Source of the DNA: Nannochloropsis salina CCMP1776
Taxonomy: Eukaryota; Sar; Eustigmatophyceae; Eustigmatales; Monodopsidaceae
NCBI GenBank assembly: GCA_004565275.1
Contig: SDOX01000145.1
Coordinates: 317,071-381,070 of the forward strand
DNA length: 64,000 nucleotides
Reading direction: 5' to 3'
Shown here piece by piece: positions 41,273-51,213 of the stretch (the first letter of the stretch is position 1; each line of letters begins with the position of its first letter). A program made the position numbers and the translations under genes. Below the pieces are notes generated by a model that was not told the DNA's origin, ran no database searches, and saw only the letters and a program-made list of their open reading frames with translations.

Positions 41273-43339
41273 CTATATCTCGTCTGGCGGCGTGACGATG
41301 AGGCTGACAACGACCTGAAGGGGGAAAGCAGATCGGAGCGTAATCAGTCGGAATTCCTTCCCACCTCGCCGCGACAGTCAGGGCTATCAAACCCAAAGCA
41401 TTGAGCACTCCCTCAACAACAGTGCCCCTTCTCACTCTGTTACCCCTCTACGCACCTGCAGCGACGTCAAAGCATAGCCCTCGGCGCCGAGCAGAGCCCC
41501 AGTGTCGCAGGTCTGGTCAATGAAGGCCAAATGGGCGGGCAACGCAGGTATCTGCGCCGACCGCACAACACCCGCCAAGGCCGGTAGGAGATCATCCGCG
41601 CTCGTGACCACGCGCCCCTCTCCCAGGGCCAAACAGCTCTGCAGCACTCGCGCAACCTTCTTACGGCCTGTGACCTCCTGGGTCATCCCCACGAGCTCCT
41701 GAACCGCCCGGTGGAACGGATCCTCACTTTGGGCCCCCGCACCATCCATTCCTCGCTCCTCCCGCGCGTCTGGCTCCCGCAGGTACCAGCTTTCGAGGGC
41801 GCTGCTCCGAGACCGGGCCTGCTCCTGGCACTCTCCCAGCACGGAGGGGTAGAGCGTGGTCATTATCTCCGTCTCCACGGCCACAAAGGCGTCCTCGCAG
41901 GCTTCCATAGACGGACCCAGGAGTCCGGGCACGTACTCCATTAGTGTGAGCGACACCTCCTGGATGATGGCGGCCGCGTCCTGGGAGCAGGAGCCTGTAG
42001 CCACACCCGCCACCGGCATGTCAGCCCCCTCCCATTCCCTGCCACTGCGCGACGCCTCAACGGATAAAGAATTACATCCCAGAAAACCATCCGAGCCTGC
42101 GGGTGCCGTGGCCGCATGCCGCGCAACAAATTGATCAAGACAGGCGGCCCATAGCCCCCCCGGGGGCGTCTCGGGACAGCGCAGAATCTGTTCTATAAGA
42201 CACGACACGCGCTTCCTTTCTACCATTCCCTTCCCATGAGGATCTTGACAGCGCTCTTTTGTGTTTTCTTCGTTTCCTAGCTCCAGGAAGGCGGCCAGGC
42301 TCATCGGCGGTTCTCGGCAGCTCAGGGACCTCCTCCACCGTTGCGTCAGGTGGGACCACGCCATGGCCACAGGTGGTGGCGGGACTGCCATATCCACGCT
42401 CCCGCTCAAAGTCTTCGACCATCTTTCACCCCCATACCTCTGTCCTCCGGCCCCACCCTCTTCCTGGCAGCTCGCGCCCTTCCCCCCCGAGGACCCTCCT
42501 TCGGGTGTCGAGACGTTTAGAAGGCTTGCGACAGCCGCCCGCGCTCCGACCTCGTTGGCATCACCACCGATCATGTTTCCCATCAATTTTCCCACCTGCA
42601 CGAGGGCGTCGTAAGTGATGCCACGCGCACCGGTATTGACTTTGACCAAGCCGGTTTCGACCGAGCTACTCGTCCCTCTTCCAACCCCAGGCTCAGGCCC
42701 GTCCCCGATCTCCATACGCTTTGCACTTCCCTCTTCCTTGTCTTCGATCACAGAACGTCCATCACGAGCAGTGGATTGATCCTTTCGGAAAGGCTCTTGT
42801 CGTGTCTGCTTCTCCTCCGTCGTTTCTTCTGTGCGGCCGTGTGTTTGCGAAACACTTGACTCCCTCTTATCAGCCTTCTTCTCATCCGCTACTGCTGTCT
42901 CATGGGGACCTGTATCCGTGCTTGCCATGTGTACACATTCTCTGGGGGTGGCAATGCTACTGATGATGCCACTAGGGTCGTGGAGACCACGGTAGTTTCC
43001 GCACGGCACCTTAGTAATGCGCATGACGCACTGTCGGTGCACAATGATGCCACATAAGAGGCAGTGACAGGCAACAGAGAAGGGTCCAAATACAGGAGCC
43101 TCGCAAGAAAAACAGACGCGCGGCCGCAGAGCTCGATAGCGTGCGTACGAATGCCCGTGCAACGGGTGCCGCAGACCGGACTGGCACATCATCCGCAGCG
43201 CCAGCAAGACCTCTTCCTCTGCCCTTTCCTCTGCAGCTGAGGGTTCATGTTTTTCGTGACGCATAGATATATTATTACAAGTCCGACGGTCCACCGCTTC
43301 GCCGTTCTTCCCGTCAGCATCTTGAGCACGTCGCCACAT
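41273..43339 (-). CDS. C1-VPS9 protein, probable Rab5-type guanine nucleotide exchange factor
   Basis: Exons 43339-41456 and 41314-41273, intron 41315-41455 (GTGCGT...TTCAG, phase 0), 641 residues. Residues about 58-113 form a C1 zinc finger: His, CxxC, CxxC, GIIVHRQC, final Cys (spacing to the last Cys 8 rather than 7). Next is a long charged, Gly/Ser-rich linker. Residues about 430-641 form a VPS9 domain, recognised by its end: VVTSADDLLPALAGVVRSA, LAFIDQTCD and GAEGYALTSLQ. The last exon adds a hydrophobic VVVSLIV strand that completes the final helix. VPS9 domains load GTP on Rab5/Rab21 on endosomes; C1 domains bind diacylglycerol or membranes. Membrane-lipid control of Rab5 activation is inferred. 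Confidence 0.8.
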
Positions 43340-44249
43340 ATTATTCCAATTGCGCGTCGACTAGGCAAGTCGGACCATCACGAAGGAGTCTCGTTCTGGC
43401 GGCATGCTTTTCAACGTATGCGCAGGCGACAGACCCTGTCCTTTCACGTACGGGATTGAAAATTTATGAATTCTAGATTATAAGGCCTGCAATGCAAAAA
43501 AGGGTTGCACAGACTTGATGGAGACGTACTCAGAGGCCTTGCTCCGGGTAGCTTTTTCTTGTCTGACTGACGTGTCTTCTGTACGTTGTGCTGAGGTTCT
43601 CCTCCAGTTCCTTTCTCTTTTGGATATAAATGTCATGAGCTCTGAGTCCAGCATCAATTGTGCCGGCATGCTAATTTAACGTATTCTTTGAGTTCACTCT
43701 CCTTCTCTCGCCAAACCACAACGGCATCAGAGAATCAGCCAGAATGTTTCACAGGTGTAGAGGTACCGAAGTTGAAGAACGTTCATCAGCATAAAAGTAT
43801 AAAATTAATAAGGTAAGGTAAAGGTTGACCTAAGATTAATAGAATTAGGGTCAACCCTAGCTCTACCCCAAACCCTAACCCTAACTTTAACGAATTGAAA
43901 TGGATATGGTCATGCTGTAATCGTAATCGTCTTTTATCTTCTTTCGGCTTTAAAGGGCTTGCATGATTGACCTCCTTTTTAGTATACATAACATAAAGTG
44001 ACACTGAGCGTGTCTTGATTCCACGTTCAATCATGAATGTGAAGATGCATGCTTTGTTGTGTCTTGAAGAACCTGCCTAGTCTGTCTCCCCGCTAATAAG
44101 GCCGGTGTAATCATCCATGATAGAGCCCACCACGTTCTGGAGTATGAGGGCAGGTAGGCGCCATGTGTATTAGATTCAAGGTGATGAGGTCGTCAAGGAC
44201 ACGACATCTACGCGCGCTAAATTTCTCCTTTCCAACTGCCAAATGTGCA
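43340..44249. other. Intergenic region with telomere-like tract
   Basis: About 900 bp between two minus-strand genes. It contains the telomere-like tract and an imperfect inverted repeat (43822-43832 with 43846-43857). A 63-codon minus frame (43478-43669) is open but unsupported. Confidence 0.5.
43867..43885 (+). repeat. Interstitial telomere-like (CCCTAA)n tract
   Basis: About two and a half CCCTAA units, with related degenerate copies (CAACCCTAGC, TTAGGGTCAACCC) in the preceding 40 bp. TTAGGG is the telomere repeat of many stramenopiles. The tract is internal, far from either window edge. Confidence 0.7.
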
Positions 44250-45103
44250 TTATAATCCATATACGAGCGAGACGGACGCGACCACGTCCAGCCGCCCACC
44301 ACGTACCATCCTCCCGGGCGTGATGTCCACGCCGACTACCCGCATCCGCACCCCGCAGCCTGGCCTGATCTCCACTTCCATGTCAGATGTGCGCCAAACA
44401 TTGTCCTGTGCATCGAAGCCGTAATCCTGAGGCATCTGATGCTTGTTTACGTATATTCCCTGCACCGGTCCTGCGTCCGCGAAGAAGCCCATGTCCGTCA
44501 CAGTGGTCACTTGGGCGTCTAGGATCTCGTTTCGAAATGGTCGGAAGAGCATGACGGTAAACTTAACCCACACCTCCACTTGTCCAGTCTCGTACTCTAT
44601 CCTTCCTGGCCGAATGTGCTGATCATCCAGGCCCACCAAGGCTATCACGAAGCCGAGATCTGGCTCCAACGTGCCCTCCATCATTTGAGTGAGGCGCCGC
44701 CTGGGTTGGGTAGAATGAAATGTCAGGCATTTTCAAGAGCATAAAGCAAGGTCCGATAGTTCTGACGCCGTGGCTAACTGCTTGCGGGAAGAAAATAATT
44801 GCTCCTCCCGACAGATGCACAGCTAGTGACGCATCCCAGTGCCTGTGGCCAGTCCTTTCATCTCCGTTTACTCGCACACGTCTGAATATGAGCCCTGTGT
44901 GAACTGTTCCTGCTTTTAGGCGTAGGTATTGAGCCCTGTACGTACTTGATGGTTTCCTTGAGACCCGGGCCCAGGTCTTTCGGCTCCAGCATGAAGTCTT
45001 TCTCCAGTGTTTTCTGTACAGAGGTTGGTGAGATGGGAGATTAATGGTGGCGCCCCAATTTAGTTAAGAGAAATAAGGTGAAGATCCTTACCAGGTAAAA
45101 CAT
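44250..45103 (-). CDS. RPB7: RNA polymerase II subunit RPB7
   Basis: Exons 45103-45092 (MFYL only), 45013-44946 and 44700-44250; introns 78 nt (GTAAGG...CAG) and 245 nt (GTACGT...CAG); 176 residues, close to the 171 of other RPB7s. It forms the Rpb4/7 stalk that guides initiation and binds nascent RNA. The N-terminal RNP-like domain is MFYL-KTLEKDFMLEPKDLGPGL followed by GTLEPDLGFVIALVGLD. The C-terminal S1-type barrel is VMLFRPFRNEILDAQVTTVTDMGFF, then IYVNKHQMP and MRVVGVDIT. All three joins are confirmed by phase and by the family's order. Confidence 0.93.
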
Positions 45104-45115
45104 GGTATTGGCGGG

Positions 45116-45400
45116 ATGGAGGTTAACAAGCTGGCGGTGGGAGTGTTCAATGACACGAAGCCAGTTTCCAGCCTTGTACCAGACGACAATGGAGCACTTC
45201 CTGATCCGTCCCTTCCTGCCTGGGAAAACAAAAAAAAAGATGACCCTAACTATGGTGATGAGGATAGAATTACGGCCTTGCTGGTGAAGTTGGTGAGGTC
45301 GTGTTGGATGGTTTGTGCGATATGGACTGTCGCTGTTAGAGAAGGCGAGGAGGCAGCAAGGAGAGCTTCAGGGGGAGAAATGCGTCCCACCAGCGCTTAG
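45116..45400 (+). CDS. Possible small protein divergent from RPB7
   Basis: 94 codons from an ATG only 12 bp from, and divergent to, the RPB7 start codon. The product (MEVNKLAVGVFNDTKPVSS..., then KKKDDPNYGDEDRITALLVKLV) has a protein-like composition. No family, and the spacing leaves almost no room for separate 5' UTRs, so it may be chance. Confidence 0.25.
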   Translation: MEVNKLAVGVFNDTKPVSSLVPDDNGALPDPSLPAWENKKKDDPNYGDEDRITALLVKLVRSCWMVCAIWTVAVREGEEAARRASGGEMRPTSA

Positions 45401-45607
45401 ACGTGCGGCTTGATGAAACACGCATATAAAAACAACCAAAAGAAATGAGCGTGTTCTTAGATTTCCGTTTATGAGATATTTGAGGTGATACTTGAGGAAT
45501 CTGGACAAATTTTGACGCATCTCCTGTCCATAACCATGTTCGACAGGCTAGTGGACAGACGCGCGGCTTATGCTCCCGACGCCGATCACCTGAAGACTTG
45601 TCGTCGA

Positions 45608-46972
45608 ATGACCCTCTCGATGAATGCATGGCATTTTCTCCTTATATTTTTTGCGTTAGGTCGCGTAATGGCCTTTGTTCATATGCCTCCTCCCACTGTG
45701 TTGTGGAAAGGAGAAACACGGGCCTCGTTGTCGCGGGCGGCAAATGAGGAGATTGGCACAGAGGGGGGAAAAGAGGCGGAGCAGCGTGCGCCAGTCAAAG
45801 ATACCGTGTCTTCAGAGTCAAGCGGCGCCTCGCCCTCAATGGAGCTGCAAAGTAAGTCTCCGTCTCGGATTCAAGACTTGGTACGACTTCTGCATGCATC
45901 GGAAGACCCGCTTTGGGAACTCGTCAAGTTTGAAGCCGAGACCTCCGCTGCCCAGGACGACAAGGCGGCCGGCCTAATTCAGCAACGGGTGCTAGATCGA
46001 GGCGGCATCCAATCTGCTGCACGAGACTTCCTGGCCACAAAATTACAAGGCTCCAACTTGCCGGTATGCGGTTGTAGAAGACAGAGACCGTGCAGGGGGA
46101 CTTATTCGCAACGTCTTCACCGTTGTGCTGTTAAAATCTATACGTTTCTGTTCCGTCACTGAGAAGACATACGACTCACGCTCGATTTCCTTTTGCAACC
46201 TAGGCGACGAAAATGAAGCTTTTGATAGACTCGGTCTTTCAGGAGGAGCCAGGCATAGTGCAGGATCTCCGCGAGGACCTCCTTGTGGCCACCATGCGGG
46301 ACTCGAGCATTCCCTCCCTTCTCGCCGCCTTCCTCTTCTCTAAAGGCTACCACGCCGTCGCCACCTACCGCATTGCCCACAGCATATACAGCCAGGGTCG
46401 GGAGTCTCTTGCTCGCTACCTGCAGTCCCTGAATTCTGAGCTCTTTGGGGCCGATATCCATCCAGCTTGCTGCGTGGGCCGGGTGCGTGCCACTGTCGTG
46501 AGACATGTTCTGAGATAGCTCGATCTTGATGTTTTGGAACAACAACCTAATATCAATCGCTGTGAATCGACGCGATTCTCAATCCATGATTATATAGGCA
46601 CTCTACCTGTCTAGCGGGACATGCGTGGTCATTGGAGAGACAGCCAAGCTCGGCGACGATGTCATAATCATGCAGGGCGTCACACTGGGGGGTAACGGTA
46701 AAGAGCGTGGGGACCGACACCCAAAACTAGGGAGCGGCGTGCTGGTGGCGGCAGGCTCTACAGTGCTGGGCAATATCCCGATAGGGGATGGCGTCATTAT
46801 CTCCGCAGGTTCGGTGGTACTACGGCCCGTACCGGAGTATACTCGATGCAGTGGAGTCCCGGCGAAAGTAACTTCGGTCCTTCGTAAGCATAAAGAGAAT
46901 GTGTTGAGCATCCAAGGGATGGGTCAGAGCCATTTTGTTGAAATTTTTCAGGACCCACAAAGGGGAGGGTGA
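45608..46972 (+). CDS. Serine acetyltransferase-like protein with plastid presequence
   Basis: Exons 45608-46063, 46204-46482 and 46598-46972; introns 140 nt (GTATGC...TAG) and 115 nt (GTGCGT...TAG), both phase 0; 369 residues. Residues about 5-25 are a signal peptide ending VMAF, then a transit region. A CysE-type helical N-domain follows (DPLWELVKFEAE, ...LATKLQ, REDLLVATMRDSS, AAFLFSKGYHAVATYRIAH). The left-handed beta-helix begins DIHPACCVG and continues VVIGETAKLGDDV, VTLGGNG, GDRHPKLG and AGSVVLRPVP. Serine acetyltransferase makes O-acetylserine for cysteine synthesis, in plastids among other places. Where the family has Asp-His (LDHATG), this protein reads LSSGTC, so the catalytic His is absent while the second His (GDRHP) remains. 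It could be a regulatory or altered-substrate relative. Confidence 0.85.
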
Positions 46973-47327
46973 AATGACTCCCATGACCCAATTTTGACCT
47001 CGAAGAAGAGGCACGCGGTAAAACAAATTTTGTAAATAGGAAAATTGAAAGTGCACCGTATCCACACACTCACTGTTGACAGCTTTCTTTTCCTGGATGT
47101 GACCACTGTCTGTATTCCCTGCGGCATGGCAGTAAGACAATCGGACACTCCTACCTCCCCTCCCCCTTTCCTCGGGCTCGCTAATTTCTTCCTTGAAATA
47201 ACCATCTGATGTGTCGCCCGTTACCAGAAAAGGAAGCACAAGAGTTTGGTGAGTCGTAATTCTAGAGCGAGGTTTTGGCTGTGGAGCATATTTCACCAAA
47301 ACGTTTTCCCCATCGCATCAGGAAAAG
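46973..47327. other. Tandem intergenic region
   Basis: 355 bp between the serine acetyltransferase-like gene and the PqiA-like gene, both plus strand; no element recognised. Confidence 0.4.
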
Positions 47328-48938
47328 ATGGTTGCCGGATGTTTGCAGTCGGAGGGGCTGTCTACACTCCAACACAGGCTTCTGGCTAAGCAAGTCGCAA
47401 ACATCGAAAGTGTAAAAGGCATTTCTTATTGTTTTGATGATGATAGCCACAACGGCTGTATACCAGAAAGCGCGATGTCTTCTGCTCCTCATCCGTCACT
47501 GCTTCGCAGCCACGTGACATTGCCTGCTACGGTTCGCTACGGCCTTCCGCTTCTCTTAATAGGTAACGCAGCTCTCTTGCTATATTCAAACCTTACGCTT
47601 GGTGCCTCTGTGCATGCGAGGGTCTACGACGGGCAAGGCAGGACCATGGAGCTGCCTGTCCTTTACAACGTCAGCTTGGCGGGGTCAATAAAAGACATGT
47701 GGCAGAGCGGGGCTTATTGGATGGCAACTCTCATCGCAATTTGCAGTGGTGCTTGGCCACACGTCAAGCTTTTATTGTGCCTCTTATGCTGGACTTTGGA
47801 TGAGAAGCATCTTTCACCCTGTACAAGACGGCGCGCCTTGAAAGTCACGTACTTTCTGCAAAAGTTCAGTCACGTCGAGACCATCACCTTAGTCATCCTC
47901 ATGACCGCATTCAGTTTTACCGCCCGGCTTCCCAATCATGAGAGTTGGGGCGTGTGGACTTATGTTGCACCGCAGCCGGGATTTTTTGCATTTCTCGGGG
48001 GCCTAATTCTGTCGATGTTCCTAAGCCGCGTGACCCTTTATTACGACCAAGCCTCGCATGCTGCGCTAAGCTATGAAGAGAGCTCCGCTCCCTCTACGCC
48101 AATGGAATGCGATGAACAAGCCCATGGGAGTAGTTCTAAAGATTGTGGTAAGGCACAATGTATGAGTAACGAACGCTTCCTGTCAAACAAAGTGCGCTTC
48201 GACTGCTGCGGCAGCGATGAACCTTTGACCAGCGTGGGAGGCAGCCTGGAGCATTTCATGTGGCGGGAGATCCTAACGGTGTGTGGTGTGCTCTGCATAG
48301 GAGTATGCCTCATCATGGGCCTTGTCCTGCCCGGTTTTTCCTTTCAATTTAAGGGTTTGACTGGATGGATACTGGACAACGTCACCCAGGACTCGCCTGA
48401 TTCGTCGGCATCCCTGCGCACTATGTCGGCCCTTTCGCTTGGTGAGCAAATTCCTGCATCATCAGATAGCAAAGGCATAGGCACATTCTTCTTACAGGCG
48501 TCATTCTTTTTCTTTGTGGTCGGTGCACCAATAAGCTGCCTAACGTTACTTGTTGCTCTGCTCATACTCAAGCCGAGAGACGCTCGAAAGTTGGTAATGC
48601 CTGCAGAAATACTGTACGCGTGGAGTTCTCCCGATGTATTGTTCATAAGCATGGTGGTATCCACACGGGAGATGTACCTCTTCGTGCGCTTTGTGATAGG
48701 AGACCGTTGCGACGCCGTCAACGCGCTCCTCCGGGAAATAATGGATGACCAGTTGGCGGGCGACGACAAATGTTTTGACGTGGTCACTTCTTTAAAGCCC
48801 GGCTGTTTCATCCTGGGAGTTAGCTCCTTACTATTTTTGGTAGCCGGATTCTTGGTCATGAGGAAGGTCAAGCGCATGGTAAAAGTGCATGCTGATGTAT
48901 TGCCACACAAAGATACGGAAAGATTGCAGCGGTGTTGA
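47328..48938 (+). CDS. PqiA-like (paraquat-inducible protein A family) multipass membrane protein
   Basis: 536 residues from the ATG at 47328. About eight membrane segments lie in two halves, separated by a hydrophilic Cys-containing loop of about 80 residues (about 255-310). Segments include YGLPLLLIGNAALLLY, ITLVILMTAFSFTA, ILTVCGVLCIGVCLIMGLVL and FILGVSSLLFLVAGF. The second half, with ILYAWSSPDVLFISMVV and a following Cys pair, has the pattern of PqiA domains known from proteobacteria and some protists. Role unknown; bacterial PqiA belongs to envelope lipid-transport systems. A longer last exon is possible: see 48980-49221. The start may also be preceded by an exon. Confidence 0.6.
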   Translation: MVAGCLQSEGLSTLQHRLLAKQVANIESVKGISYCFDDDSHNGCIPESAMSSAPHPSLLRSHVTLPATVRYGLPLLLIGNAALLLYSNLTLGASVHARVYDGQGRTMELPVLYNVSLAGSIKDMWQSGAYWMATLIAICSGAWPHVKLLLCLLCWTLDEKHLSPCTRRRALKVTYFLQKFSHVETITLVILMTAFSFTARLPNHESWGVWTYVAPQPGFFAFLGGLILSMFLSRVTLYYDQASHAALSYEESSAPSTPMECDEQAHGSSSKDCGKAQCMSNERFLSNKVRFDCCGSDEPLTSVGGSLEHFMWREILTVCGVLCIGVCLIMGLVLPGFSFQFKGLTGWILDNVTQDSPDSSASLRTMSALSLGEQIPASSDSKGIGTFFLQASFFFFVVGAPISCLTLLVALLILKPRDARKLVMPAEILYAWSSPDVLFISMVVSTREMYLFVRFVIGDRCDAVNALLREIMDDQLAGDDKCFDVVTSLKPGCFILGVSSLLFLVAGFLVMRKVKRMVKVHADVLPHKDTERLQRC

Positions 48939-48979
48939 GCAATGTGTCACTTACGGCAATCCATCATCCATCTCGCCAG

Positions 48980-49221
48980 CATCTTCATCCTCAGATAAAA
49001 AAGCTATGAATGAAAGTGATGAAGCTTCCAATATAACATTAGTATCTCGTCAACTGTTGCTATCGAGGAGGCTTGTGGCTGCAGAAGAGAAAGAGAACGG
49101 TACGCGAGAGACGGAAGGGGGTTCGAGGAGCTCCTGGCGATACTTTGTAAATAGACTGAGGACATCCAGTCGACAAGGACGCGGAAATGCTAGTTTGTGC
49201 GGGTATTCATCCAATGTATAA
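48980..49221 (+). other. Possible 3' exon of the PqiA-like gene
   Basis: An open, coding-like Ser/Glu/Arg-rich segment (NESDEASNITLVSRQLLLSRR, ...RYFVNRLRTSSRQGRG) begins after a CGCCAG acceptor. A 46-nt intron with a GTTGAG donor at 48934 would attach it in phase. That donor is weak and the intron short, so this is a suggestion only. Confidence 0.3.
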
Positions 49222-49274
49222 ATCTTGGCGATGCTCTTAAACCATAGCTCTGTACACTAAGGCTAAGAGGGAAG

Positions 49275-49330
49275 GCCATGTACAACTATAGACAGCGAAT
49301 AAGCCATGTACAACTATAGATAGCGAATAA
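49275..49330 (+). repeat. 28-bp tandem duplication
   Basis: Two adjacent copies of a 28-bp unit (49275-49302 and 49303-49330), starting GCCATGTACAACTATAGA, differing at one base. Lies in the 3' flank of the PqiA-like gene. Confidence 0.95.
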
Positions 49331-49500
49331 AGTATAGAGCATTGTCTTTTTCACATTCTTTGTGGCTTGAATTTGATTAGCAAGGATGGCAGGTGATGCA
49401 CCATTGCTTTCGAGAAAGGGATTTCACGCGGAAACGAACTAGGATGGCCACGTGGCCATGAGAACTGACTTTGATGAAGGTACCCCACGGCTACAAGATT

Positions 49501-50454
49501 TTATTCAGGCGCGAAATCACCAATGTCCCTTGGCAACTCGTGCACACGTCTAACTACGTCCGCTCCGAACCTTGCTTGCCACGATTCGGGCAGAGGGGCA
49601 TAAAAATCCATTATCTGACGTTTCTCGTGGTCCAGTTTTCGCCCCTTGGAGTCCCCACAAACACCTTCGCCGCTTGTTAGCTCTTTCACAATCCTATCTC
49701 CCTGCGATGGATGGCGGAGGGTAAGACTGTAGCAATGCAAGGCCATAAATTTGTCCCGAAAGTGAGTAGGAGCCTTGTATTTGACATCGCCTACGATTGG
49801 ATGGCCGAGATGGGATAGTTGTGCTCGGATCTGATGTTTTTTTCCTGAGATAAGTTGTATTTGAAGCAATGTTTGTGCCCCCCCCTGTGGATGGTAGAAA
49901 GTGCCCAGAGATTTAAAATATAATTGTGCTTGCTCCAATTTCTTGTTCGTTGGCACGCTTGGCGGTTGCAATGACTCATTCACGCGCTTCATCACGCGAG
50001 CCACGTTGTTTCGGCCGTGCACGAGGGAGTTTGTGAGCAAACCCTCGCCAGGCAGTGTCCCCACTACCATTGCCACGTACATCTTCCGAACCAACTTATT
50101 TTTGAAGTCATAAGATAAGCGCGCGGCCGCTTTTGATCGCAACGCGAAGACCATGCAACCTGTTACATTCCTATCGAGACGATGCACCAGGCCGACGTAA
50201 GCACCATTCTGTTTCCCTGCAGATTTTTTAATGTATGCTCGCACAAGACCTAGTAGGTCAGTCGCCCCACCAATGCTTCTCTTGTCGGGCTGCGAAAGGA
50301 CCCCTGCGGCCTTACTTATGACAATGATATGGGCATCACGGTACAGGGTATGTAACTGACGGTCTAAGCGAGAATGTGCACCCTTGTAGCGGGGGAACTT
50401 CAGTAAGATGCCTTTTTGTTTAGATAGTAAAGAAGACTGGAATACGAGTGACAT
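49501..50454 (-). CDS. RluA-family RNA pseudouridine synthase
   Basis: 317 residues from the ATG at 50454; an in-frame GTG lies nine codons upstream. Single exon. Converts uridine to pseudouridine in rRNA or tRNA. The catalytic motif is VHRLDRNVTG with the essential Asp. It is followed by YVAMVVGTLP, the Gly/Lys motif GKKHQIRAQLSHLGHPIVGDVKY, and ALHCYSLTLRHP, all typical of RluA/C/D. No S4 domain before it. The N-terminus (MSLVFQSSLLSKQKGILLKF) is basic and could target mitochondria. The target base cannot be deduced. Confidence 0.92.
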   Translation of the reverse strand: MSLVFQSSLLSKQKGILLKFPRYKGAHSRLDRQLHTLYRDAHIIVISKAAGVLSQPDKRSIGGATDLLGLVRAYIKKSAGKQNGAYVGLVHRLDRNVTGCMVFALRSKAAARLSYDFKNKLVRKMYVAMVVGTLPGEGLLTNSLVHGRNNVARVMKRVNESLQPPSVPTNKKLEQAQLYFKSLGTFYHPQGGAQTLLQIQLISGKKHQIRAQLSHLGHPIVGDVKYKAPTHFRDKFMALHCYSLTLRHPSQGDRIVKELTSGEGVCGDSKGRKLDHEKRQIMDFYAPLPESWQARFGADVVRRVHELPRDIGDFAPE

Positions 50455-51213
50455 ACTCCTCTTTCCCAAATTGGATAACACCTATGCCCCGCTCTTCTTC
50501 GCTTCATGCACAGATGCGAACATCATCACAAAGGCTGCTTTATTTAGAAACACTGCCTGTATAAGACGGAAGTACGGATAAGATGCTTCCTATGTCAAAT
50601 TCGGTTTGGGATCTATTTTTGGGATACCTGTCTCTCGTAAAGCAAACTGTAATAAGACCAGAAGCCATTGGTGAGGTTTCCAACCACAATGACAACTCAT
50701 GCTTATTTTGCGAATCTTACAAGCAATGCATTTGTTTCCTATCTTCATCCATTCAGCCGATTTCAGCTTTCATTCGTTCCGTTTGTGAAGGAGGGCTGTC
50801 CCTTCCGATGGTCAGTTACGATAGACACCATAGGTAAATCGATAATTTTATCCTCAACGTTGAGGTTTGCGGCGATGCCCGTTTTAACCTCCCCTTGTCT
50901 GTGAGGTGGCAGTTGGTGTGAGCGTGGCAAGTAAAAACATCTCACATGAGGATTCAAGCGGGAACGGAAACATTGCAAATAGGTAAAGTGTGTTGTGAAT
51001 CTACAGACTTTTCACAGACTGATAGATCCTCTTTAACGCTTGACTCTTTACCCATGACAGAGGCCCTGAAGAGATGTCCATTAAGTGTCTTCACGTATGG
51101 GTTTCCTTGGCAATTCATTTTCCCTCCAGTCCGAGTGGCTACAAAGTCGTTCCAAATCTGTGTAGAGGTACATACTAGTCTCACATGGGTCTATCTTTTC
51201 ATTCACATAGTTC
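50455..51213. other. Intergenic region between pseudouridine synthase and DMC1
   Basis: About 760 bp with frames of 70-100 codons on both strands, none with support. It contains the DMC1 3' flank and the pseudouridine synthase promoter. Confidence 0.4.

Noticed and set aside
43478-43669. 63-codon minus frame as a small gene
   Set aside because: No family or start context, and it lies in a gap between minus-strand genes; left unannotated.
46597-46640. Retained intron or frameshift explaining the missing His in the SAT-like protein
   Set aside because: The acceptor TATAG at 46596-46597 gives a phase-0 join and continuous beta-helix repeats; no alternative acceptor nearby yields a DH motif.
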